Shown here one piece after another: positions 27,573 through 35,119 of a DNA stretch of 64,000 nt. Source of the DNA: JAXMAF01 sp046350555 (GTDB lineage Bacteria; Planctomycetota; Phycisphaerae; Phycisphaerales; SM1A02); the NCBI GenBank assembly GCA_046350555.1, contig JAXMAF010000016.1:77918-141917 (forward strand), in the 5' to 3' direction. Every line of letters starts with the position of its first letter. Within the stretch, counting starts at the first letter, position 1. Under the pieces are notes generated by a model that saw only the letters and a program-made list of their open reading frames with translations, was not told the origin of the DNA and searched no databases. The position numbers were made by a program, and so were the translations under genes.

Positions 27573-28997
27573 TCAGCTGAACAGGTGGCCGCAGAACTCC
27601 GTGAAGTACTTGTCTAGAAGCCCTGGCGAAACGTGGAAGAGCGCCTTTGCAGCTCCGTCGTTTCCGCCGACGCCAAAGAAGACCGGCACAGTCGTCTTCG
27701 TCGAGAGCAGCGCGGCCTCACCGGCGTCGCTCTCGCTCGGAACGACGATGGCAAAGCACTCACCCAGCGCACCTCGGCGCATCGCAATGCGCGCGTTCAG
27801 CACGTCCCACTCATCCTCGCTGAGCGGTGTCGCGTCAAGTGTCCCGGTGGTCGTACCCGGAGCGTGAGGGAACTCCGCTGCATAGACCTCGCGAGCGAGC
27901 GCATTGAACGTCAGGCGCCCTGCCTTCGGCGGCCGAATCAGGTGTATGTTCTTGGGCATGATGGCCTTCGAGCCCGACAATCGCTCGACGACGATCTTGC
28001 CGCCGAACAGCTCGGCGGCGACGACCGCACAGAGCATCGGAGCGTCAAGCGGAACGCGTGGTGAGGGACCGGACGTTCCGGCGGCCTTCGCGTCGGCCTC
28101 TGCTCGATTCACCAAGTGCAGCGCCCTCAACAGGAACAGGGCAACTGCGGCTTCCTCGATCGCCGCGCGCTGAGCGGGCAAGACGTTCGTCCTGTCGATC
28201 GCCGCAACGGCCCGCGTCACGAGGTAGAGGTGGGACAGGCCCGGCGTCGGCTCCGGTGGCTTGGAGAGTCGATCAACCACAACATTCGCCAGCGCGATCG
28301 GCGCCTGATTGGGCGGGATCTGGAGCTGACCCACCAATTCGTCGAGAAGCATGCGTGCGTCCTGCTTGGCCAGGTAGTCGCGCGTCGCTCTTGCTTGATC
28401 GCTTCGGACGGCGGCCATCGTCGGAAGTGGCCCGGATCCGGAGGAGGTCGTGTCGCTCCCTTCCTCGGTGGTGAAGGTTGATGCGACCGCAGATTCCGGT
28501 GCAGCATCGCCAGAGGACGCACGTCGCAAGGATGCGGCGCGCTTCGCGCCATCCAGGAGCTTCTCGATGCGCTCGTTCTGCGACGGGAACCTGTGGTTGT
28601 TGTCCCAGTCTTGCAGATCAATCGGCACGTCCCCTGGATGACCGCCGTCCGGCACAATGGGATAGAACTTCGTGTTCCTGTCAAGGCTCTCGTACAGCAG
28701 CCGCGTGACGATCGCTCCTTCGTATCGGGCCCCTCTTCCCTCGTCGGGCGGCGATTCCTTCTGGTAGCGCTCCTTCAGCTTCGCCGTACAGACGACAAGC
28801 ACGCAGTCGGCGGACATGATGCCACTGCGCATCCAAGCAGACCAGCCTTTGGGGGGCGGCGTGTCGATGAACGGCCTGTCGTAGACGACCGTCCAACCGC
28901 GCCCACCGAGCCACTCGGCGAGATCCCACACCCGCTTGACGTGGACGTCGCTCTCGTGCGCGTAGCTGATGAAGACGGTTCCGCGCGTGGTCGTCAT
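27573..28997 (-). CDS. SEFIR-domain protein with uncharacterised C-terminal region
   Basis: This 474-residue protein is the first gene of the cluster. Residues about 5-140 form a SEFIR (TIR-related) domain: GTVFISYAHESDVHVKRVWD, a GRGWTVVYDRPFID strand, SADCVLVVCTAKLKERY, and an Arg/Tyr-rich end (RYEGAIVTRLLY). In bacteria SEFIR/TIR domains act as signalling adaptors or as NAD-consuming effectors. The C-terminal ~270 residues are soluble and helical with some beta, and I do not recognise them. The start at ATG 28997 is chosen because the SEFIR motif begins directly after it; the frame extends further without domain content. It is divergent from manC, with 142 bp between for a promoter. Confidence 0.85.
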   Translation of the reverse strand: MTTTRGTVFISYAHESDVHVKRVWDLAEWLGGRGWTVVYDRPFIDTPPPKGWSAWMRSGIMSADCVLVVCTAKLKERYQKESPPDEGRGARYEGAIVTRLLYESLDRNTKFYPIVPDGGHPGDVPIDLQDWDNNHRFPSQNERIEKLLDGAKRAASLRRASSGDAAPESAVASTFTTEEGSDTTSSGSGPLPTMAAVRSDQARATRDYLAKQDARMLLDELVGQLQIPPNQAPIALANVVVDRLSKPPEPTPGLSHLYLVTRAVAAIDRTNVLPAQRAAIEEAAVALFLLRALHLVNRAEADAKAAGTSGPSPRVPLDAPMLCAVVAAELFGGKIVVERLSGSKAIMPKNIHLIRPPKAGRLTFNALAREVYAAEFPHAPGTTTGTLDATPLSEDEWDVLNARIAMRRGALGECFAIVVPSESDAGEAALLSTKTTVPVFFGVGGNDGAAKALFHVSPGLLDKYFTEFCGHLFS

Positions 28998-29139
28998 ACC
29001 CCGAGCACCTCCAATGCGCAGAGCATAACGGACGGGCGATCGACACGAACGGCCACAGGAGCACGAGAGCGAAGCCCCGCGCATCCCGCTCGACATGCAA
29101 CCACGCCCGCAACGGCGCACGTGCTAACCTCCTTCCCCC

Positions 29140-30231
29140 ATGCGCTACTCCGTCATCATCGCCGGTGGCTCGGGCACGCGGCTGTGGCCGATGAGCCGCG
29201 GCGCCAAGCCGAAGCAACTGCTGCCGTTCGTCCGCCACCAAGGGCGCGACGTCTCGCTTCTGCGGCTCTCGGCGGCGCGCATCGAAGGTGTCGTTCCGGC
29301 GGCGTGCCGCTACATCTGCGCGTCGGAGCAGTACCGCGACGCGATCGTCGCGGAGGTGCCGGAGCTGACCATCGATCGCTACCTGAGCGAGCCGATGGGG
29401 CGCGACACGCTCAACGCCGTCGGCTACGCCGCGGCGGTGCTCGCGAAGCGCGACGCCGACGCCGTCTTCGCGGTGCTCACCGCGGACCACCTGATCGAGC
29501 CGGTGGACGAGTTCGTGCGGCGCATGGATGTCGCCTTCCGGCTGGTCGAGCAGGATCCGCGCCGGCTCGTCACCTTCGGCATCGTGCCGACCTTCCCGGC
29601 GACGGGTTACGGCTATGTCGAGCGCGGCGATGCGATTCCCGGCTTCGACCGCGCCTATCGCGCCAAGCAGTTCGTCGAGAAGCCGCCGCTCGAGACGGCC
29701 AAGGCGTACCTCGCCGCGGGAACGTTCGCGTGGAACAGCGGCATGTTCGTCTTCAACGCGCGGAAGGTGATGGAGGCGCTCGCGTGGTACCGACCCGAGA
29801 CGCACGCCGGGCTTGCGCGCATCGCCGATGCGTGGAACTCGACGCGGCGCGACGCGGTCATCCGCGAGGTCTATCCGACGCTCTTCAAGGTCAGCGTGGA
29901 CGTCGGCCTCATGGAGCCCGCCGCGAAGGACGCGCGGCTCGCGGTCTGCACCGTGCCGATGGACCTGAGCTGGAAGGACGTAGGAAGCTGGCCGACGTAC
30001 GGCGACACGCTGCCCGCCGATGCCAACGGCAACCGCGCCAACGGCCCGGTGGTCCACCTCGACAGCCGCAACGTGCTCGCCGTCACCGACGATCCGTCGC
30101 ACACGATCACGACGATCGGTGTCAGCGACCTCATCATCGTGCGCACCGCCGATGCGACGCTCGTCTGCCGCGCCGCCGACGCGGAGAAGGTGAAGCAGAT
30201 GGCGGGCATGGTCGGCAAGCCGCTGCAATAG
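29140..30231 (+). CDS. manC: Mannose-1-phosphate guanylyltransferase
   Basis: The enzyme makes GDP-mannose from mannose-1-phosphate and GTP for cell-surface polysaccharides. The 363-residue protein starts with the nucleotidyltransferase motif IIAGGSGTRLWPMSR. It contains FVEKPPLETAKAYL, the sugar-phosphate binding signature, followed by WNSGMFVFNA and LSWKDVGSW. There is no C-terminal cupin (isomerase) domain, so it is the monofunctional type. It is divergently transcribed from the SEFIR gene and followed by ruvX after about 107 bp. No neighbouring glycosyltransferases suggest a dedicated polysaccharide locus. Confidence 0.93.
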   Translation: MRYSVIIAGGSGTRLWPMSRGAKPKQLLPFVRHQGRDVSLLRLSAARIEGVVPAACRYICASEQYRDAIVAEVPELTIDRYLSEPMGRDTLNAVGYAAAVLAKRDADAVFAVLTADHLIEPVDEFVRRMDVAFRLVEQDPRRLVTFGIVPTFPATGYGYVERGDAIPGFDRAYRAKQFVEKPPLETAKAYLAAGTFAWNSGMFVFNARKVMEALAWYRPETHAGLARIADAWNSTRRDAVIREVYPTLFKVSVDVGLMEPAAKDARLAVCTVPMDLSWKDVGSWPTYGDTLPADANGNRANGPVVHLDSRNVLAVTDDPSHTITTIGVSDLIIVRTADATLVCRAADAEKVKQMAGMVGKPLQ

Positions 30232-30338
30232 GTCGCCGTGCAACGCGCGCGGGGCGCACGGCCGCGCCTGCGCGGCCCCGGCGATCCTCGTGAACGCTCC
30301 ATCTCGCGCGACGCCGCGCGCCACGCGGCATCCTTCAC

Positions 30339-30752
30339 ATGCGATTCCTCGCCATCGATCTCGGCGCCAAGCGCACCGGCCTCGCGGTGGGCGACGATCG
30401 CACGCGGCTGGTGACGCCGCTCGCGGTGCTCGAGGTTCCGCGCGGTCCCGCGCTGATCCAGGCCATCGCGCGGGCGATCGACGCCCAGGGGCCCGACGCC
30501 CTCGTCATCGGCCTTCCCCTCAACATGGATGGCACCGAAGGCAGGCCCGCGAAGGAGACGCGCACCTTCGGCGAGGCGCTTCACGCGGCCGTGCAGCTTC
30601 CCGTCGAATACCACGACGAACGACTCACCAGCTTCGCCGCCGACGACGCGATGGCCCGCAGCGGCCGCACGCACGCGCAGAAGCGCGCCGTGCGCGACGC
30701 CCTCGCGGCGAAGGAGGTGCTGGAGGATTTCCTGCGGGCGCGCGGCGGGTGA
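30339..30752 (+). CDS. ruvX: Putative pre-16S rRNA nuclease / Holliday junction resolvase-like
   Basis: This 137-residue RNase-H-fold protein belongs to the YqgF/RuvX family, which matures the 5' end of 16S rRNA in E. coli. The first strand carries the catalytic Asp in FLAIDLGAKRTGLAVGD. LVIGLPLNMDGTEG and VEYHDERLTS provide the other conserved acidic region (DERLT). The end (KEVLEDFL) is typical. Length matches the family, usually about 135-140 residues. Confidence 0.92.
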   Translation: MRFLAIDLGAKRTGLAVGDDRTRLVTPLAVLEVPRGPALIQAIARAIDAQGPDALVIGLPLNMDGTEGRPAKETRTFGEALHAAVQLPVEYHDERLTSFAADDAMARSGRTHAQKRAVRDALAAKEVLEDFLRARGG

Positions 30753-30800
30753 CGTGGAACGCGGACGCGGCTGCGCTGCTGGACACCGCACCCTGCGCGC

Positions 30801-31274
30801 TCATCCCATGAAGCTGAAGTGCATCTCCGCGTGATGGCGATGCAGGTTCACCCAGTCCTCGCGGCTCATCGTGCCGAGAAACGGGCTGTTGCTCAACGCG
30901 CCCGCCTTCTCGAAGCGGTCGATGGCGCGACGGAGATGATCCATCGCGCGACCCCACGAGACGTCCGGGCTCGGAAGGAACGCCTGCATCTTCCGAGGGA
31001 GCGTGAAGCCCGGCTTCATCCGGTTCCTCACGAAGCTCTTCTTCATGAGCCGGCCGAGGAGCCTCAGGGGAAGCCCCGGACGCATCTCGGGCGGAAAGCC
31101 GTCGACCGAGAAATCGATCGTGATGGCGACGTGTTCGACGATCTGCGCCGCGGTCCAGTTGCCGAGCGTGCGCGACGGTCCCTTCGCGCCGAAGGACTCG
31201 GCGTCGCGCAGCGCAGCGCGCAAGGTGTCGAAGGAGAGCTCGCGACGGCCGGTGACGGCCTTGGTCTGGATCAT
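30801..31274 (-). CDS. DinB-superfamily DUF1569 protein
   Basis: This 157-residue four-helix-type protein has LGNWTAAQIVEHVAITIDFS early and SREDWVNLHRHHAEMHFSFMG at the end. It therefore resembles the DUF1569 branch of the DinB/YfiT metalloenzyme superfamily. The spaced histidines (EHV near the first helix and HRHHAEMHF at the end) could bind a metal. The start at ATG 31274 is chosen over an extended frame with arginine-rich content. It lies between ruvX (opposite strand) and pgl (same strand, 79 bp upstream), so it may be co-transcribed with pgl. Function is unknown. Confidence 0.8.
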   Translation of the reverse strand: MIQTKAVTGRRELSFDTLRAALRDAESFGAKGPSRTLGNWTAAQIVEHVAITIDFSVDGFPPEMRPGLPLRLLGRLMKKSFVRNRMKPGFTLPRKMQAFLPSPDVSWGRAMDHLRRAIDRFEKAGALSNSPFLGTMSREDWVNLHRHHAEMHFSFMG

Positions 31275-31353
31275 GGGAGGAAGGACCGGGGTGGAGGATC
31301 GAAGCGAAGCCGATCGCTCGAGACGACGCCGACACGCGGGCGTCTCGGCGCGC

Positions 31354-32229
31354 CTACCCGCCGACCGCCTCCGCGTCGAGGTACCAGCGCAGCGCGCCAC
31401 CAACGGGATGGATCGCCTTGACCGGAAGCTCGTCGAGCGGCTCGCGGCCTGCCACGAGGCGTCGGACCGCGTCGGCGCACCCCGCGCCGCAGGCGTACAC
31501 GGCGATGCAGCGCGCCGCGTTGATGAGGGTCGGGGTCATCGAGATGCGATCGGTCGCGGAGGCGCCCGTTCCCCGCCCGCGGGCATCGCGCCCGACGAGG
31601 TGCCGGTCGCGAAGCAGCGGCGAGCCCGGAAGAAGCCCGGCGGTCGATCCGTCCGGCGCGAGCGCCAGCATCACGAAATCGAGCCGGTCCTGCCCCTTCT
31701 CGCGCCACGCGAGCGTTTCGCGCAACGTGGCCTCGTACGCGGCGGCGGGATCGTCGCCCATCGCGAAGATCGGGTGGACCTGCTCCGGAGGAATGTCCGA
31801 GTGGTCGACGATCGTCTCGCGGACGAGCCGGAAGCTGCTCTCGGCGTCGTCGAAGGGCACGCAGCGCTCGTCGACGATCCAGAGATGCGTCTTGACCCAC
31901 GGCAGGCCGCGGCAGTTGGGGTCGTACATGAGCCGCTCGTACAGCGGCGCGAGCGCCGGATCGCCGGAGAGCGCGATGTGGAAGTCGCCGAAGGCGCGCA
32001 CGCATCCGCCGGCCTGCACGACCAGGTCGGCCGTCGCCGCGTCGATCGCCTGATCGGCGCCGAGCACGGCATGGACCTCGCCGGGCAGCGGCGGCCTCGG
32101 GACGAACGGCGTGTCGACGGCGTATGCCTCGGCGCCGTCCGGGCGCTCCACGCGATGCAGCTTGCCGCGCTCGTGCAGCTTCGCGAAGTCGTCCTCGTCG
32201 TCGGGTTTCGCGGCGGGCATTCGGGCCAT
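31354..32229 (-). CDS. pgl: 6-phosphogluconolactonase
   Basis: This 291-residue protein hydrolyses 6-phosphogluconolactone in the oxidative pentose phosphate pathway. Family segments are FHIALSGDPALAPLYERL, LWIVDERCVPFDDAESSFR (the DERxVP signature), VHPIFAMGDDPAAAYE, and LDFVMLALAPDGSTAGLLPG, where most family members have LLGMGxDGHTASLFPG. Thus the usual His is replaced by Ser. The ATG at 32229 is preferred; a nearby ATG at 32220 is also possible. A zwf or gnd partner is not in the window. Confidence 0.88.
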   Translation of the reverse strand: MARMPAAKPDDEDDFAKLHERGKLHRVERPDGAEAYAVDTPFVPRPPLPGEVHAVLGADQAIDAATADLVVQAGGCVRAFGDFHIALSGDPALAPLYERLMYDPNCRGLPWVKTHLWIVDERCVPFDDAESSFRLVRETIVDHSDIPPEQVHPIFAMGDDPAAAYEATLRETLAWREKGQDRLDFVMLALAPDGSTAGLLPGSPLLRDRHLVGRDARGRGTGASATDRISMTPTLINAARCIAVYACGAGCADAVRRLVAGREPLDELPVKAIHPVGGALRWYLDAEAVGG

Positions 32230-32334
32230 GGGTTCGACGGCGATTGTACGAATGCACGGGCACATTCGCCGCGGGACCGTCGCGCCTTCAGGCCATCGCG
32301 CCGATGGCGAGGCGGGCGAGCAACCGTCGGACGT

Positions 32335-32793
32335 TCACGGTGCGTTCTCCTGCTCGTATCCGGCCGATCGCAGCACGCGGGCGGCGGCGGCCGCGTGCGC
32401 GGAGCGCACCAGCACGTGGTCCGTGTCGAACGTCGAGACCACGAAGATCGGGATCGCCGCGTCTGCGAGCGGCGCGGCGAGCCGGGCGATCACGCCGACG
32501 AGCCCGAAGTCGAGCGTTCCCGCGACGCGGAAGGCCCTGAAGCCGCGCTCGGCGCGAGTGCCATCGGGAACAAGTCGATCGGCACAGACCACCGACACTT
32601 CATCGTCGGTGCGCACCACGCTGAGGAGCGAGGAACAGGACGGCCGCGCCGCCGACGTTGTCGCGGACGCCGCGACACATCGCGAGTCCAGCGCGCCGCG
32701 CACCGACTCCGGAAGCGCCTCGCCCGCATCGAAGCGGCAGATGGCGAACTCGCCGGGCAGCCAGAGAAGCCGGAGCGCGGGCGTCGTGTGCAC
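32335..32793 (-). CDS. ACT-domain (CASTOR-type) protein
   Basis: This 152-residue protein contains LPGEFAICRFDAGEALPE and, near the end, LDFGLVGVIARLAAPLADAAIPIFVVSTFDTDHVLV. Both are typical of small bacterial proteins with tandem ACT domains of the CASTOR type that bind amino acids. The GTG at 32793 is chosen because the recognisable domain begins right after it. No adjacent amino-acid biosynthesis gene helps define a ligand. Confidence 0.8.
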   Translation of the reverse strand: MHTTPALRLLWLPGEFAICRFDAGEALPESVRGALDSRCVAASATTSAARPSCSSLLSVVRTDDEVSVVCADRLVPDGTRAERGFRAFRVAGTLDFGLVGVIARLAAPLADAAIPIFVVSTFDTDHVLVRSAHAAAAARVLRSAGYEQENAP

Positions 32794-33057
32794 GATTGAA
32801 ACCCTCGTGTCCCGAGTCACATCCCAGGTCGGTGCGCGGAGAGCGGTGCCATCACGGTCTCCCCGATGCGGCACGCCGGCGTTGTCCTTCGGCCATTGGG
32901 ACGCCAGCAGCGCCGCGCCAAGGTTGCCGCGACGTTCGACGGCGATACAATCGACCCGCTCGTGGCGTCGGTTCCGATCAGGTCCGCCTTGTCGCTCGTA
33001 CCTCGGTCATCAGCATGCGCGGCGATGCCAAGAACGCCGGTCTGTTTGGAGCATGTT

Positions 33058-33127
33058 TGGGGAATAGTGTAACGGTAGCACAACTGACTCTGACTCAGTT
33101 TGTCTAGGTTCGAATCCTAGTTCCCCA
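33058..33127 (+). tRNA. tRNA-Gln (CTG anticodon)
   Basis: A 70-nt cloverleaf has acceptor TGGGGAA/TTCCCCA, D arm GTGTAACGGTAGCAC, anticodon stem ACTGA/TCAGT with loop CTCTGAC (anticodon CTG, decoding CAG), short variable region TTGT, and T arm CTAGG-TTCGAAT-CCTAG. The 3' CCA is not encoded. This is characteristic of glutamine tRNA. Confidence 0.95.
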
Positions 33128-33336
33128 GTTTCCTGGAGTTTCGTGCCTGCGCAGTGCGCCGCAGTTGGCGAGCATCGAGCCGAACGTCGATGCGGATGCA
33201 CGGCGCAGCGGTCTGGGATTGCGCACCGCGCCCCAGTCCGCGAGCATCGCGCCGGGGTCGGCGCCATCGACCGCGTGACGAAGTCCTTCGAATGGCCATG
33301 GGCTGGTTGCCCAAGCACGTTCCGCGCGACACCGGA

Positions 33337-34392
33337 TCAGCGCCAGCGCAGTCGCCACGTCGCGGTGAACGACCCGCCCGGCGCGACCGTTCGAGACGCG
33401 CCGTCGTCAAGGGCGACGATCGGGGCTGTCATGGGCTCGACACAGGCGAAGTCGGCGTGCATCGGCGCATAGAGCTGCATGTGGTCGTATCCGCGCGCGA
33501 ACTCGACGATGAGATGGCTCGCGCCGTCGGTGATCTCGACCGATGCGCCGTCGGCGATCGATGCGAAGAGGGCGTCGAGAGCGCGCACGCCGAGCGGTTC
33601 GTCGCCCGCAGGCGACGGCTTCGCGCTGTCCGCCGGGATCGGCAGCCGGCTCTCGTCCAGGGCGATCGCCGCGCGATCGGGAAGATGCACGCGTCGCGCG
33701 CTCGTCGGGCCCCGCAGCGCGAGATAGGGATGCCAGCCGAAGCTCACGGGGACGGCGTCGTCAAGGGCATGGATGGTGGTCGAGATCGTGAGCGCGCTGG
33801 CCGTGAGATCGAATCGCACCGCGAGCCGATGCGCAAACGGATACGCGCGCATCAGCTCGTCGTGCGTCCACCAGTCCAGCGAGGCCTGGATCGACGCACC
33901 CGGCGCGGCCTCGCGCGAAGCCCCCGCCACGACCGTTTCGATCGCCTCGGAAGCGAGAGCGCCCGGCCTGGATGCCGCGGCGTTCCGTTCACCCGCCCCC
34001 TCGGCGTCGACGGCATCGATCGACCACTCCGGCCAGCGCAGGAGCAGCCCGTGAATCGGCCGTCCATGCTCGTCGCGGTGGCACCACGGCGAGTCGCGCA
34101 GGCCGAGGCGCCGTCCACGCACGGTGAGGTCGTCGCCGCGCAGGCGGTTCGCCCAGGGATAGAGCAGCGGAATCCCGCCCGTCCGCGTCGTCGCGAGGAA
34201 CTCCGCGAGCGGTGCGGGCAGCGCCAGCAACTCGCGGCCGCCAGCCACGAGCGACACCACGCAGAGGCCGGCGCGCGGCGCAATCGTCGCCACGGCGTCG
34301 CCGCTCGCGACCGTGATCAGCTCGTCGGACGCCGCACGGGCGCGGTCGCCGCCGGAGCCTGAAGAGCCGACACTGGAGGAAAAGCGAGCCAT
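33337..34392 (-). CDS. Aldose 1-epimerase family protein
   Basis: This 351-residue beta-sandwich mutarotase interconverts alpha and beta anomers of galactose/glucose or a related sugar. Visible family features are TTRTGGIPLLYPWANRLRGD, GRPIHGLLLRWPEW (the conserved His), VSFGWHPYLAL (the second catalytic His), and FACVEPMTAP with the catalytic Glu. The ATG at 34392 sits one base after the stop of the upstream lipoprotein gene, so the two are translationally coupled. It may be the distal gene of the secretion operon, though function is unrelated. Substrate is not readable. Confidence 0.85.
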   Translation of the reverse strand: MARFSSSVGSSGSGGDRARAASDELITVASGDAVATIAPRAGLCVVSLVAGGRELLALPAPLAEFLATTRTGGIPLLYPWANRLRGDDLTVRGRRLGLRDSPWCHRDEHGRPIHGLLLRWPEWSIDAVDAEGAGERNAAASRPGALASEAIETVVAGASREAAPGASIQASLDWWTHDELMRAYPFAHRLAVRFDLTASALTISTTIHALDDAVPVSFGWHPYLALRGPTSARRVHLPDRAAIALDESRLPIPADSAKPSPAGDEPLGVRALDALFASIADGASVEITDGASHLIVEFARGYDHMQLYAPMHADFACVEPMTAPIVALDDGASRTVAPGGSFTATWRLRWR

Positions 34393-34393
34393 C

Positions 34394-35119
34394 TCACGGC
34401 CCCGTCGGCTTCGCCGCCGGAACGTCGGCGTCGGACGCCTGGGCCGCGGGATCCAAGATGGCGACGCCGGGGACCGGCGCGGGGGCGCCGCGCGGCGGGC
34501 GCGCCGAGACCGCCGCCGACTCCATGCCGAGTTGGACCGTTCGCACGCCACTTCCACGGATCGGCGGACCGCCGTCAGCGGGATAGAACGCCGCGGTGAG
34601 GTCGGCGGCCGTGAATGGCAGCACGTCGCCGCTGGTCTCGAGCAGGCTCAGCGAGAAGCGGTAGCAAGGACCGACGAGCAGGAACGCCCGCCCGGCATCG
34701 GCCTTGGCACCACCGATGCGCCACGTCGAGACGGGCTTGGCCCCGGGCACCGCGGCCCCGCCGAGCGGGTACATCTCGAAGACGAACTCGCCCGGGGCGA
34801 AGACCGGCGTCGGGTGGGGCTCCGCGAAGAGATACGCCTCGACGGGAATGAGATCGGCGCGTCCGTTTCCGTTCGTGTCCAGCGCCTTCGGGCCGACCAG
34901 CGTGAAGACGATCGCGTTCACCTTCGCATCGGCCGGCAGCGGCGGCGGCGCAATCGGCGCGGGCGGCATCGGTCGCGCGTTCGATCCAGCCTCGATCGTC
35001 GTCGTGCACGCCGCGGACGAGATGACGGCGAGAACCACCATCGCCGCGGCGCGACATCCGCTCGCCGCGGCCCGCCGCCCGCCGCCCGCCGCGCTGCCAT
35101 GGCCGATCCGATCGTTCAC
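34394..35119 (-). CDS. Predicted lipoprotein downstream of the secretin
   Basis: This 241-residue protein has an N-terminal signal with lipobox-like VISSAAC after AMVVLAV. It contains Pro-rich linkers and a beta-rich body (NAIVFTLVGPKALDTNGNGRADLIPVEAYLF split by a Ca-type DTNGNGRAD loop), then RFSLSLLETSGD. Its GTG start (35119-35117) overlaps the secretin stop by 4 bp, so translation is coupled. Such position could suit a secretin partner or pilot lipoprotein, but no pilotin fold is recognisable. Function unknown. Confidence 0.75.
   Translation of the reverse strand: MNDRIGHGSAAGGGRRAAASGCRAAAMVVLAVISSAACTTTIEAGSNARPMPPAPIAPPPLPADAKVNAIVFTLVGPKALDTNGNGRADLIPVEAYLFAEPHPTPVFAPGEFVFEMYPLGGAAVPGAKPVSTWRIGGAKADAGRAFLLVGPCYRFSLSLLETSGDVLPFTAADLTAAFYPADGGPPIRGSGVRTVQLGMESAAVSARPPRGAPAPVPGVAILDPAAQASDADVPAAKPTGP

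Noticed and set aside
33128..33336. Short gene after tRNA-Gln
   Set aside because: The frames there are biased in composition and overlap no recognisable domain; two imperfect copies of a GCGAGCATCG segment are present but too short to call.
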